Positions 27,418 to 36,023 of a DNA stretch of 64,000 nucleotides are shown piece after piece. This DNA comes from Thiohalorhabdus denitrificans (lineage in GTDB: Bacteria; Pseudomonadota; Gammaproteobacteria; Thiohalorhabdales; Thiohalorhabdaceae), in NCBI RefSeq assembly GCF_001399755.1, contig NZ_LJCP01000006.1, forward strand, positions 248,001 through 312,000. The letters run 5' to 3'. The position numbers were made by a program, and so were the translations under genes. The stretch's first letter is position 1. Each line of letters begins with the position of its first letter. Under the pieces are notes generated by a model. That model did no database searches. It was not told where the DNA came from and worked only from the letters and a program-made list of their open reading frames with translations.

Positions 27418-28641
27418 ATGCAGACCAACCTGCTCCAAGAGCTGCAGGCCACCCCGGAAGGGGCGGAGGCGGAGCGCATCCTGCGCAACTGCGTGCACTG
27501 CGGCTTCTGCAACGCCACCTGCCCTACCTACCAGCTCCTCGGCGACGAGCTAGACGGCCCGCGCGGCCGCATCTACCTGATGAAGGACATGCTCGAGGGC
27601 GGCGAGGTGAGCCGGCACACCCAGCGCCACCTCGACCGCTGCCTCACCTGCCGCAACTGCGAGACCACCTGCCCATCCGGGGTGGAGTACGGCAAGCTGG
27701 TGGACATCGGCCGCGAGCTGGTGGAGGAGCGGGTGCGGCGCCCCTGGCGCGAGCGCCTGTTCCGCGGCCTGCTGCGCCGCGTGCTGCCCGAGCCGGGCCG
27801 GTTCGCGCCCTTGCTGGGCGCCGGCCGGGCGGCCCGGCCGCTGCTGCCCGCCGGCCTGAAGGCCAAGGTTCCCGAGAAACCGGCGGTCCCCGCCTGGCCG
27901 GAGCCCCGCCACCCCCGGCGCATGGTGGTGCTGGAGGGCTGCGTCCAGCCCGCCCTGTCGCCGCAGATCAACGCCCACGCCGCCCGGATCCTGGACCGCC
28001 TGGGCATCTCCCTGGTGACGGCGCCGGGCGCGGGCTGCTGCGGGGCCGTGGACCAGCATCTGGGCGCGCCGGAGGCGGCGGCGGAGCGCATGCGCGCCAA
28101 CATCGACGCCTGGTGGCCCCACATCGAGGCCGGGGCCGAGGCGGTGGTCATGACCGCCAGCGGCTGCGGGGCCCTGGTGCGGGAATACGCCCACCACCTG
28201 CGCGACGATCCGGACTACGCCGAGCGCGCCGCCCGCATCAGCGCCCTGACCCGCGACCTCGGCGAGGTTCTGGCCGCGGAGGACCTGGCCCCCCTCCGTC
28301 CGGAGCGGCCACCCCGGGTCGCCTTCCAATCCCCCTGCACCCTCCAGCACGCCCAGGGCCTGAACGGCGTGGTGGAGGACGTCCTGCGCCGGCTCGGGCT
28401 GGAGCTGACGCCGGTGGCCGAGCCCCACCTCTGCTGCGGGTCGGCGGGCACCTACTCCCTCCTCCAGCCGGAGCTGGCCGCCTCCCTGCGGGATCGCAAG
28501 CTGGCCAACCTGGGCGCGGGGGAGCCGGAGGCCATCGCCACCGCCAACATCGGCTGCCTGCACCATCTGGACGCGGCGAGCCCGGTCCCCGTCCGGCACT
28601 GGGCCGAGCTGCTGGACACCTCCCTCCCCCCGACCGCCTGA
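27418..28641 (+). CDS. glcF: Glycolate oxidase iron-sulfur subunit GlcF
   Basis: Carries electrons from the flavin subunits to the membrane quinone pool. It has 407 residues. Two [4Fe-4S] motifs are C25/C28/C31/C35 (CVHCGFCNATCP) and C75/C78/C81/C85 (CLTCRNCETTCP). Two CCG-type domains follow (GAGCCGAVDQH and HLCCGSAGTY). The frame is open far upstream, but ATG 27418 directly follows the glcE stop and starts the conserved protein. It ends the glcDEF operon; no terminator is evident before the rhomboid gene 114 bases on. Confidence 0.94.
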   Translation: MQTNLLQELQATPEGAEAERILRNCVHCGFCNATCPTYQLLGDELDGPRGRIYLMKDMLEGGEVSRHTQRHLDRCLTCRNCETTCPSGVEYGKLVDIGRELVEERVRRPWRERLFRGLLRRVLPEPGRFAPLLGAGRAARPLLPAGLKAKVPEKPAVPAWPEPRHPRRMVVLEGCVQPALSPQINAHAARILDRLGISLVTAPGAGCCGAVDQHLGAPEAAAERMRANIDAWWPHIEAGAEAVVMTASGCGALVREYAHHLRDDPDYAERAARISALTRDLGEVLAAEDLAPLRPERPPRVAFQSPCTLQHAQGLNGVVEDVLRRLGLELTPVAEPHLCCGSAGTYSLLQPELAASLRDRKLANLGAGEPEAIATANIGCLHHLDAASPVPVRHWAELLDTSLPPTA

Positions 28642-28755
28642 CCTCCCTTTACGTAGCGGAAAGATGGGATCTTTGCCAGGATAAGGCTTGTCCGGTCCTT
28701 GTCCGGACGCCGTCCCGGAAGGTCTCGGGCACCGCATCAAAAGGGGGGGAAGGGG

Positions 28756-30246
28756 ATGCTGTTCCTGCCATTGGCCCGCAAGCCGGACTGGCGGCACCCG
28801 CCGGTGGTCACCCTGCTGCTGGTGGCCGTGAACGTGGCGGTGTTCTTCCTGCTGCAGACCGACGACCACCGCCAATACCACGCGGCGCAGGAGTTCTACC
28901 TGGGCTCGCCGCTTCCGGAACTCGAGTTGCCCCGCTACGCCGAATTCCTCAAGGAGCAGGGCCGCTACGGCCGCGCCCGCGAGGTACGCGAGGCCGTGGA
29001 GGAAGGTCGGGAGGCCCGGGCCTGGGCGCTCTGGGAGCTGCAGGGCGACGGGCGCTTCCTGGAGCGGCTGCACGGCGGAGGGGTGGTGCGGCCGGAGGAT
29101 CCGGGGCACGCGGAATGGCGCCGGGCCCGCGCGGAATTCGAGGAGCGCCTGGAGGCGGTGACCGCCCAGCGCTGGGGATTCAAGCCGGCCCAGCCGGCGG
29201 CCGAGGACGCGCTGGTGCACATGTTCCTCCACGGGGGCATCGGCCACCTCGTCGGCAACATGGTGTTCCTGGTGCTGGTGGGCTACGTGGTGGAGGCGGT
29301 GGTGGGCCGCCTGCTCTTCCTCGGGGTCTACCTGCTCGGCGGCCTCCTGGCCACCGCCGCCTTCGCCGCCGTGTACAGCCACAGCGCCGTGCCGCTGGTG
29401 GGCGCCTCCGGGGCCATCTCCGGCCTGATGGGGGCCTACGTGGTGCTGTTCGGCCGGCGTCGCATCCCCTTCTTCTACTCCCTGGGCTTCTACTTCGACT
29501 TCGCCCGGGCGCCCGCCATCCTGCTCCTCCCCGTCTGGGTGGGCCTGGAGGCCTACCAGCTGCTGTTCGGCGGGGTCTCCCAGGTGGCCTACGTGGCCCA
29601 TATCGGCGGTCTGGTGGGCGGGGCCCTGCTGGGGGCGGTCCTGCACGGCACCGGGCGGGTGGACCTGGAGTTCCTCGATCGCGACGAGCAGGAGGAGCGG
29701 GATACGGCGGACCTTGAGCAGGGCCTGGAGCACCTGGGCAAGCTGGAGCTGGACGCCGCGCGGGCCTGTTTCGCGGCCCTGCTCGAGCGCCGCCCGGGCC
29801 ACCGGGAGGCCCTGGCCAAGCTCTACACGGTGGCCCGGTACCAGCCGCACAGCGAGGAATACCACCAGATGGCCCACCGGATCTTCGCGCTGCCCGAGAA
29901 CGACCCGGCCACCCTGCGCTTCAAGCGGGAGACCTTCCGGGATTACGTGGCCACGGCCAAGCCGCGGACCCGTTTCGACCCTGGGCAGTTCGTGGAGCTC
30001 GCCAGCCGCTTCGCCACCGGCGGTTACCCGGAGGAGGCGGTGCCCATGGTCGACGCCCTGCTGCGGCAGGGAAGGGTGCACCCCCGCCTGCCCCGGATGC
30101 TGGTGGTGGTGGCCCGGGCCCTGACGCGCGAGGGGCAACGCGAGCGTGCCCGGGGGTATCTCCAGGCCCTGGTGGAGCGCTTTCCCGATTCCGAGGAGGC
30201 CCTGGAGGCGCAGGAGCTACTGGGGCACCCGGACCCCGCCGGCTAG
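28756..30246 (+). CDS. Rhomboid-family membrane protein with C-terminal helical-repeat module
   Basis: A 496-residue protein. One TM segment (residues 16-34) is followed by a charged insert (35-145) and a rhomboid core with H159, H164, N168, the catalytic S218 in GASGAISGLMGAY and H282 in AHIGGLVGG, so an active serine protease is likely. From about residue 310 a soluble helical, TPR-like module follows. That module aligns with the C-termini of the next two genes (FxPxxxxxLA...RxALxLx and FPxxxxAxEAxxLL). AGGGGA precedes ATG 28756. Its 3' end overlaps the convergent gene by four bases. Rhomboid identity is secure; substrate is unknown. Confidence 0.87.
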   Translation: MLFLPLARKPDWRHPPVVTLLLVAVNVAVFFLLQTDDHRQYHAAQEFYLGSPLPELELPRYAEFLKEQGRYGRAREVREAVEEGREARAWALWELQGDGRFLERLHGGGVVRPEDPGHAEWRRARAEFEERLEAVTAQRWGFKPAQPAAEDALVHMFLHGGIGHLVGNMVFLVLVGYVVEAVVGRLLFLGVYLLGGLLATAAFAAVYSHSAVPLVGASGAISGLMGAYVVLFGRRRIPFFYSLGFYFDFARAPAILLLPVWVGLEAYQLLFGGVSQVAYVAHIGGLVGGALLGAVLHGTGRVDLEFLDRDEQEERDTADLEQGLEHLGKLELDAARACFAALLERRPGHREALAKLYTVARYQPHSEEYHQMAHRIFALPENDPATLRFKRETFRDYVATAKPRTRFDPGQFVELASRFATGGYPEEAVPMVDALLRQGRVHPRLPRMLVVVARALTREGQRERARGYLQALVERFPDSEEALEAQELLGHPDPAG

Positions 30247-31706
30247 GACCCGGCCCCGGAAGCCGGCTCCGGGGTTCCGATGGCCCGGAGGAGGTGGCGG
30301 GCCTCGGCGGCGGCGGGATCCTCGGGGAAGTGGCGCAGCACGCTCTCCAGCAGAGGACGGGCCTTGGCGTTTTGGTTCAGGTCCTCGGACAGGATCCGGG
30401 CGGCGAGCATGGTGAGGGCGGGCAGATCGGGGTGCCCGGGGTGGGCCTTCCCGAACCCGTTCATGAGCCGCAGGGCCAGGTGGGGCTGCCCTCCCTCGCG
30501 GGCCGCACGGGCCAGGGGCAGGATCTGCTCGGGCTTGGCCGGGCGAAAGCCGGGTTCCCGCTCCAGGGCCTCCGCCACCACCCGCATGGCCGGCCCCGCC
30601 CTGCGCTCCAGCAGCAGGGCCGAGATGTAGTCCTTGCTCTCCTCCACCAGGCGCCCGTCGTCCCCGCCCGCCTGCAGCACCCGGTAGTAGCGCTGCCAGG
30701 CCTCCAGGTCCGTGGGCTGTTGGTCGATGCGCTTGCGCAGCAGCTCCTCGGCCCGCCCCAGCTCGCCCTCCTTCAGCAGCACGTCCACCTGCCCCAACAG
30801 CTCGTCGGTGCCGCCGGGCAGCGCCGGACGCGCCTCCCCGCCCGACTCGTCGGCGCGCACGTCCACCTCGTAGCCGAGCTCCTCGTGGTACTGGTAGATC
30901 ACGTAGCCCAGGAGGTGGAAGGTCACCAGATGCATGTAGCTCCAGCCGAAGGCGATGGCCGCCGGGGCGGCCCAGGAGGGGGCCAGGGCGGCGAGGAGCA
31001 CCGCCAGCTGGGTACCGGCCCCCGACAGCAGCTGCATGAACAGGAACAGAAGCAGGTAGGCCGGGCCGATCCGCACGGCGAGCGCCACCAGGGACACGGG
31101 GTTCAGGGCCCGCAGCAGGATGCGCAGCAGACCCTGCTCCAGGCCGACGAACAGGATGCTCGCCGGCAGCATGAGGCTGAAGAACAGGCTGGCGGCGAGA
31201 TAGCCGACGAAGCCCAGGTACCCGCCGGCCAGGACCGAGAGGAGGAACGTCGCGGCATAGACCGCCCCCAGGGCCAGCACCCGCGGCATGGTGTCCTCTT
31301 CGTTCCGGCTCACGGAGACCGCGGGCGGCTCCATGTGGCCGTCCGCCGTATGGGCCAGGACCCGGAAGCTGTACTGGAGTACGGCCAGCCCCACCAGGAG
31401 CGGCACGGCAAGCCCCACGAGCGGAAAGGCGGTGGCCAGGGCCAGCAGAGCCAGCCCCAGCAGGTAGGTCAGGGGGGTGGAGTGCAGGGGATAGGCGAAA
31501 ATGCGCGGCAGGCGCCGCCAGAAGGGCACGATGACGTTGCCCAGGCCCAGGGACCGCGCCGGGCGCTCGCACAGGGGACAATCCGGGGCTTCCTGGAGGG
31601 GGGCGGGGGGCCGGCGCACGCATCCCGGACACAGAGACACCTCGCAGCGGGGACAGTGCCAGCGGGCGGCGGTACGTGGATGGTACTTGCATGAAATGCG
31701 CTGCAT
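30243..31706 (-). CDS. Zinc-finger membrane protein with C-terminal helical-repeat module (paralogue 1)
   Basis: A 487-residue protein of unrecognised function. The N-terminus is a B-box-like zinc finger (C6, H9, C18, C21, C26, C29, then CPLC). About six TM segments span residues 60-285, and a soluble helical module covers roughly 315-487. The module matches the ends of the rhomboid and of the next gene. ATG 31706 is chosen because GGAGGGGG stands just upstream; an earlier ATG at 31751 lacks a site. It may act with the convergent rhomboid protein, but nothing shows this directly. Confidence 0.8.
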   Translation of the reverse strand: MQRISCKYHPRTAARWHCPRCEVSLCPGCVRRPPAPLQEAPDCPLCERPARSLGLGNVIVPFWRRLPRIFAYPLHSTPLTYLLGLALLALATAFPLVGLAVPLLVGLAVLQYSFRVLAHTADGHMEPPAVSVSRNEEDTMPRVLALGAVYAATFLLSVLAGGYLGFVGYLAASLFFSLMLPASILFVGLEQGLLRILLRALNPVSLVALAVRIGPAYLLLFLFMQLLSGAGTQLAVLLAALAPSWAAPAAIAFGWSYMHLVTFHLLGYVIYQYHEELGYEVDVRADESGGEARPALPGGTDELLGQVDVLLKEGELGRAEELLRKRIDQQPTDLEAWQRYYRVLQAGGDDGRLVEESKDYISALLLERRAGPAMRVVAEALEREPGFRPAKPEQILPLARAAREGGQPHLALRLMNGFGKAHPGHPDLPALTMLAARILSEDLNQNAKARPLLESVLRHFPEDPAAAEARHLLRAIGTPEPASGAGS

Positions 31707-31851
31707 GGCCCCCTCCTGATGCCCAATTTTGGACATTTGTCCCAGAACCAAGCATACGGTCGGTCAAAACGGTCCGCAACGAATCCGGCCCCCCGCTTCC
31801 GCGGTAGGCCGGGACCGTGTCCCGGAGGCAGAGGCGCCCGGCGTATGTGGG

Positions 31852-33255
31852 TTAGGAGGCCTGGTCGAGGTCGGCGAGCATCTTGCGGGCCTCGGCGGAG
31901 GCGGGGTGGTCCGGGAAGAGCCGGAGGAGGTGGTCCAGGGTCTGGCGGGCCTGCTCCGTCTGGCGGAAGTCCTCCCGGAGGATGCGGGCGGACAGCAGAA
32001 AGACCAGGGGAGTATCGGAATGGTCGGGGTGGTGGTGGCTGAAGCGGTTCATCAGGCGCAGGGCCAGGCGGGGCCGTCCCGCCCGCCGGGCGGCCAAGGC
32101 CAGGCGGCGGATCTGCTCGGGACGGGCGGGCCGGAATGCCTCGTCCACGTTGAGGGCGTCCTGGGCAACCTCCAGGGCCCGTTCCTCCTGCCCCGCCCCA
32201 AGCAGGGTGGTGATGAAGGCCCGGCTCCCGGCCAGGAAGGGTTTGTCGTCCTCCCGGGCACGCAGCACCTCGTAGAGCTGCTCCCAGCGGTTCAGGTCGG
32301 TGGGGTGGTCGGCGACCTCCGCGCGCAGGAGCTCCGTCGCTTCGGCGAGCCGCTCCTCCCGTACCAGCTTTGTGATCCGCTCGCGGCGGGAAGGCTCGGG
32401 CTTTTTCGGGGGGCGGGCCGGCTGTTTGGGTCGCTGGCGGGTGACGTACCCGAGCTCCCGGTGGTGGGGGGCGGCCAGCTCCCCCGCCGTCCGGAAGGTG
32501 AAGATCAGCGAATAGGCAGCCAGGGAGGTGGCCAGGGCGAGGAGGCCCCAGAGGGGGATCCGCCCTGACAGCAGCACGACGGCGAGCCCCGTGGCCCCCG
32601 CCAGGAGCAGGAGGGTAAGCGCCGTCCCCAGGAGCGGGCGGCCTATGGTGCGAATGACCGCCGCCAGGCGCAGGGGATGGAAACCGGCCTCCATGGCCGG
32701 GAACAGGCCTTCCTCCCGCCCGATCACCAGGGCGGTGGCGGGAAGGAGAACCGCCCAGGCCAGGGCCCAGGGCAGGAGCGCCAGCGGACCCACCGCCACC
32801 AGGGACCCCACCCCCAGGGCCCCGTGGGCCATCAGCGCTCCCAGCAGCCCCACCACCCGGACCAGGGTCGGTCCGTGGGGCTGCAGGAAGGAGGGCGCGT
32901 CGGCGGGGTTTCCCCGTGCCGTCCGGTCGAGGACCTGAAAGCCGAAGTGCAGGACCGCCACGGTGACGACCAAGCCCACAAAGATGCCCAGCACGGGCAG
33001 GGCCATGGCCGGCCCCAGTACCCCCGAGGCCGCCAGGAAAGCCAGGGCCCAGCCCCGGAGCGGGTAGAGCGCGGTCCCCGGGTCGGGCGGGAAGTTCCAG
33101 TCCGCGCCCTGTCCCAGCCGCTCGGGCGGCTGGTGGCAGCGCGGGCAGCGGCGGCCGGTCTTCTCGAGGCAGCGTTCACACAGACGCACCCCGCAGGCGG
33201 CGCAGAACCAGTCCGCCGCCTGTCCGGCGTGCGTGGAGCAATGGGTCGAGGTCAT
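31852..33255 (-). CDS. Zinc-finger membrane protein with C-terminal helical-repeat module (paralogue 2)
   Basis: A 467-residue paralogue of the preceding gene. It has the same zinc-finger spacing (C6, H9, C18, C21, C26, C29, then CPRC), about six TM segments (residues 65-260), a basic proline-rich linker with PKQPARPPKKP, and a C-terminal helical module (about 275-467). Closely related stretches are FRPARPEQIRRLALAARRAG here and FRPAKPEQILPLARAAREGG in paralogue 1. It lies 145 bases upstream of that gene on the same strand. The pair probably arose by tandem duplication; function is unknown. Confidence 0.8.
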   Translation of the reverse strand: MTSTHCSTHAGQAADWFCAACGVRLCERCLEKTGRRCPRCHQPPERLGQGADWNFPPDPGTALYPLRGWALAFLAASGVLGPAMALPVLGIFVGLVVTVAVLHFGFQVLDRTARGNPADAPSFLQPHGPTLVRVVGLLGALMAHGALGVGSLVAVGPLALLPWALAWAVLLPATALVIGREEGLFPAMEAGFHPLRLAAVIRTIGRPLLGTALTLLLLAGATGLAVVLLSGRIPLWGLLALATSLAAYSLIFTFRTAGELAAPHHRELGYVTRQRPKQPARPPKKPEPSRRERITKLVREERLAEATELLRAEVADHPTDLNRWEQLYEVLRAREDDKPFLAGSRAFITTLLGAGQEERALEVAQDALNVDEAFRPARPEQIRRLALAARRAGRPRLALRLMNRFSHHHPDHSDTPLVFLLSARILREDFRQTEQARQTLDHLLRLFPDHPASAEARKMLADLDQAS

Positions 33256-33374
33256 CGGGCTCCCCCCCTTTGGTACCCGAAGGGGACAACCCTAGAGGTC
33301 CGCCGGGGGTTGCGCAACTGTCGCCGTGTGGCGCCAAATCCGGGGTCGAAGGTGTCGGGAGGGCCGTGCCCCGG

Positions 33375-34115
33375 TCAGACCGGCAGGGCGGTTTCCTCTT
33401 CCGGCTGCCGGGGGTCGTGGTCGGCGTGGGGGAAGATCTCGGTGAAGCTGGCGTAGGCGGCCCCCGCCCCCACTGGCCCGAGGACCAGAAAGCCCAGCCC
33501 GTAGGGGATGGCGGCCACGGCCGCGAGGGCGGCGTAGACCAGACCGAACAGCAGCAGGGGCAGGAGGTTACGGAGGACGGCCCGGAGGCTGGCTCCCAGG
33601 GCCCCGGGGAGGCGGCTGGCCGTGAAGGCCACCAGGGGGGTGGCGAAGTAGAAGGCCGCCGCAGCGCTCAGCCCGAGGAGCAGGATCAGCAGCCCCCCGA
33701 GACCGCTTTCCGCCCAAAAGGGGCCCTGGGCCGGCGGAGCGCTCGGCTCGGGCAGGGTCTCCGCCATGGCGAGGAACAGGCCGGCCAGGAGGAAGGTGGC
33801 GGCGAGGGCCAGGCCCCCCAGGCCCAGCAGGCGGCCCCGGGTGCGGGCGTCGGTGAGCCCCTCGAAGAGGTGGCCCAGCCGCACCGGGTCCCCGCGGGAG
33901 CCGTCCCGCGCGGCGAGCAGCAGGCCGGCCCCGAAGGCCGGGGCCAGTAGCGTGGCCACCAGTCCGCCGAGGACAGGGATGAGGTTCAGGGCCAGGACGA
34001 CGACCACGTAGAGGAGGAACAGGGCGATCCAGGGGCCCGGCTGGGCGCGGAATCCGTTCCAGCCCTGGGCGAACCAGGCGAAGGCCCGGCCGATTCCGAC
34101 ACGTTGGGAATGCAT
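33375..34115 (-). CDS. BPSS1780-type multi-TM membrane protein
   Basis: A 246-residue inner-membrane protein with about six TM segments and the opening AFAWFAQGWNGFRAQPGPWI, typical of the BPSS1780 family (function unknown). ATG 34115 has CAGGAGG upstream and is preferred over 34166. A paralogue with the same WSAFRSAPGPWV opening is at 35978-36709, so two copies flank the isoaspartyl peptidase. It lies 119 bases upstream of zinc-finger paralogue 2 on the same strand and may be co-transcribed with it. Confidence 0.78.
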   Translation of the reverse strand: MHSQRVGIGRAFAWFAQGWNGFRAQPGPWIALFLLYVVVVLALNLIPVLGGLVATLLAPAFGAGLLLAARDGSRGDPVRLGHLFEGLTDARTRGRLLGLGGLALAATFLLAGLFLAMAETLPEPSAPPAQGPFWAESGLGGLLILLLGLSAAAAFYFATPLVAFTASRLPGALGASLRAVLRNLLPLLLFGLVYAALAAVAAIPYGLGFLVLGPVGAGAAYASFTEIFPHADHDPRQPEEETALPV

Positions 34116-34297
34116 GCGGCCTCCTGGGGATGCGTGGAAAGGGCGTCCGACCCGGGGAGCGCACATTATAGGGCGGACCGCCCGGGAGGTCAGCTTGGCC
34201 CCTCAATGGGGTGCACCAGAAGGCCCTTCCCGGGCCGGGAAGGGCCTTACGAACAGGAGGACGCCCCCGTAGCAGGAGGGATATTCCCCCGGTACGG

Positions 34298-34334
34298 GTT
34301 TTTCCCCACAGCATCTGTGGAGAACCTTGTGGAG
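34298..34334 (+). repeat. Box-cluster repeat, copy 1
   Basis: GTTTTTCCCCACAGC followed by ATCTGTGGAGAACC and TTGTGGAG. Similar to copies at 34520 and 57361. It contains the inverted repeat CCACAG/CTGTGG around a short loop. Confidence 0.75.
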
Positions 34335-34477
34335 TTCTGCGGGAGATTGCCTCGGAAGCACCGCCTGGCAGGGACTTTGGCACTTTGGACCAATTTCTGG
34401 TCAGTATTTTTAGTCAATAAAAACAGGATATTAAATGAGACGTTGCGGAGGGCCTGGCGGGGCGGCCCCTGCCACGC

Positions 34478-34498
34478 GAGTGAATGCTCGCTTGTGGA
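34478..34498 (+). repeat. Inverted repeat plus TGTGGA, copy 1
   Basis: GAGTGAATGCTCGC then TTGTGGA. It matches the element at 34698-34718 in 17 of 21 bases, at a 220-base distance. GCGAG/CTCGC arms (34476-34491) flank a 6-base loop. Confidence 0.65.
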
Positions 34499-34519
34499 TG
34501 TTGGGCAGTCCGGCGACCC

Positions 34520-34555
34520 GTTTTTCCCACAGCACTTGTGGAAAACCCTGTGCAA
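34520..34555 (+). repeat. Box-cluster repeat, copy 2
   Basis: GTTTTTCCCACAGCAC followed by TTGTGGAAAACC and CTGTGCAA. It lies 222 bases after copy 1. TGTGGAAAA read on the other strand is TTTTCCACA, a DnaA-box-like 9-mer. Confidence 0.75.
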
Positions 34556-34697
34556 TTTCCCGGGAAAGGTTGGCTTAGCCCCGGCGCGCCAAGGGGCTCC
34601 GCGGTTTGGTACAGTTCATAGGCATAAAAAAGGTTCTTTAAAACCAGCTATTTGCACGCATTTCCCTGATTGGCTGGATGTTGCCCGGATTTCGCAT

Positions 34698-34718
34698 GAG
34701 TGAGCACTCGCCTGTGGA
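34698..34718 (+). repeat. Inverted repeat plus TGTGGA, copy 2
   Basis: GAGTGAGCACTCGC then CTGTGGA. GAGTG/CACTC form a hairpin stem. It is the partner of 34478-34498. Confidence 0.65.
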
Positions 34719-34768
34719 GAGAGGGTTGCGCCCGGTTGCTGCCGCTGGCAGGACAGCCCGGGGTAGGG

Positions 34769-35734
34769 CTACGCCGGGGCGGGGCCCTTGGGGGGATCGT
34801 CCCCGGTACGGCCGGTGTGCACCAGGGCACTGCGGATTTCCTCCGTGCCCTCACGCGCCACCGCGTGGGGCATGTGGGGGGTGCGGTGGGCGATGATCGG
34901 CTCCCCGGCGGGGTCGACACCGATGATCCCCACCTCCGATCCCAGGTGGTGCTCCAGGTCGTCGAGGGTCGCCGCGATGGCCTCCCGGAGGCTCTCACCG
35001 GCGCCGACGCGACAGGCCGTCACTCGGGCCGTGCCGTGCCGCATCATGAGCTCGCCCTGCCCGGTGGCGGCCACGGCGCAGCGGTCGTCGGCGAAGTGGC
35101 CGCTGCCGGGGAGCGGGGAGTCACCCACCCGCCCGGGCAGCTTGAGCGCCACCCCGCCGGTGGAGGTGGCCGAGGCCAGGGCGCCCTGCCCGTCGACGGC
35201 CACCGCCCCCACCGTATCCCCCTCGAGGTCGGGGTGGTCACGCAGGAGCCCGGAGAGGCGCCCGAACTCCCCGGGGCTGTCCTCCAGCCGCGCGCGCAGC
35301 CGACTCCAGCGGTTGCGCGCCGCCGCGGTGACGGGGTTGTAGTCCGCGTAGCCCAGGCTCCGGGCGAACTGCAGCGCCCCGGGACCGGCCAGCAAGGCGT
35401 GGTCGCTCCGCTCCATGACCGCCCGGGCGACGAGGACGGGGTTGCGCACCCGCGGCAGGGCCGCGACGTTGCCGGTGGCCCACCTCGGGCCCCACATGAC
35501 GCCGGCGTCCATCTCCACGCTCCCCGGCAGGCTCAGGGTGGAGCCGGTGCCGGCGTTGAACAGGGGATCGTCCTCCAGGGCGCGCACCGCGGCGGTCACC
35601 GCCTCCAGGGCCGAGTGCCCCGCCGCTAGCAGGTCTCTGCCCGCCTCGGCCGCCACGCGGACCCCGTAGGTGATCTCCCGCTCTCGCTCCGGCGGCCAGC
35701 TGCCCGCGCCTCCGTGAACCACAATGGCGTACAT
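34769..35734 (-). CDS. Isoaspartyl peptidase / plant-type L-asparaginase
   Basis: N-terminal nucleophile hydrolase that splits isoaspartyl peptides or asparagine, helping to repair or recycle damaged proteins. It has 321 residues. IVVHGGAGSW opens the fold and FNAGTGSTL is the conserved glycine-rich loop. GDTVGAVAVD carries the threonine that becomes the nucleophile after autocleavage, and ATSTGG follows. ATG 35734 starts the conserved protein; an earlier in-frame ATG (35809) is not supported. It is flanked by two BPSS1780-type paralogues, with no obvious functional link. Confidence 0.92.
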   Translation of the reverse strand: MYAIVVHGGAGSWPPEREREITYGVRVAAEAGRDLLAAGHSALEAVTAAVRALEDDPLFNAGTGSTLSLPGSVEMDAGVMWGPRWATGNVAALPRVRNPVLVARAVMERSDHALLAGPGALQFARSLGYADYNPVTAAARNRWSRLRARLEDSPGEFGRLSGLLRDHPDLEGDTVGAVAVDGQGALASATSTGGVALKLPGRVGDSPLPGSGHFADDRCAVAATGQGELMMRHGTARVTACRVGAGESLREAIAATLDDLEHHLGSEVGIIGVDPAGEPIIAHRTPHMPHAVAREGTEEIRSALVHTGRTGDDPPKGPAPA

Positions 35735-35807
35735 GGGTTTCCCCCGCTGACGGTATCGCCTCCGGCGTGCATGGTGGGTAGACGGCGCCACCCCGGGAGG
35801 GGTTCCC

Positions 35808-36023
35808 ATGGGTAGTCCCTGGATCTGGCTCGTCTCGGTAGCCTTCGCCGCGCTGCTGGCCCGGGGGGCCGCCCGCCGGGGCGGGAATCCCGTCCTCTGG
35901 GGCGGTCTGGGATTCTTCTTCGGCCCGCTGCCCCTGCCCTTCCTGCTGCTGGTCCCCGTGCGCCGGCCCGGCCGGGCCTATTCGGCGGACTCCTCCGGGG
36001 GTTCCGGGAAGACCTCCCGGTAG
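35808..36023 (+). CDS. Small hydrophobic protein, 71 residues
   Basis: Predicted two-TM mini-protein (hydrophobic residues 6-20 and 29-50) with a basic loop (RGAARRGGN) and a polar tail. GGGAGGGG stands just before ATG 35808. Its last 46 bases overlap the 3' end of the convergent membrane gene at 35978. The isoaspartyl peptidase starts divergently at 35734. No family is recognised. It could be a real small membrane protein or a chance frame; the ribosome site and membrane pattern favour the former. Confidence 0.55.
   Translation: MGSPWIWLVSVAFAALLARGAARRGGNPVLWGGLGFFFGPLPLPFLLLVPVRRPGRAYSADSSGGSGKTSR

Larger units (their letters stand above)
34116..34768. other. Gene-free region with a diverged tandem pair of origin-like units
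   Basis: No convincing gene is present. The region divides into two related units of about 220 bases. Each has a TTTTTCCC..ACAGC..TGTGGA block (34298, 34520), then an AT-rich tract (34401-34438, 34621-34654), then a small inverted repeat followed by TGTGGA (34478, 34698). TTTTCCACA on the minus strand at 34537-34545 fits the relaxed DnaA-box consensus TTWTNCACA. A third block is at 57361. This could be a DnaA-binding or origin-like element, or an intergenic repeat family; dnaA is not nearby. Confidence 0.55.

Noticed and set aside
27550-30138. An 862-codon open frame on the minus strand over glcF and the rhomboid gene
   Set aside because: Same cause; Leu/Gln/His-rich composition without domains, while both plus-strand genes have conserved catalytic residues.
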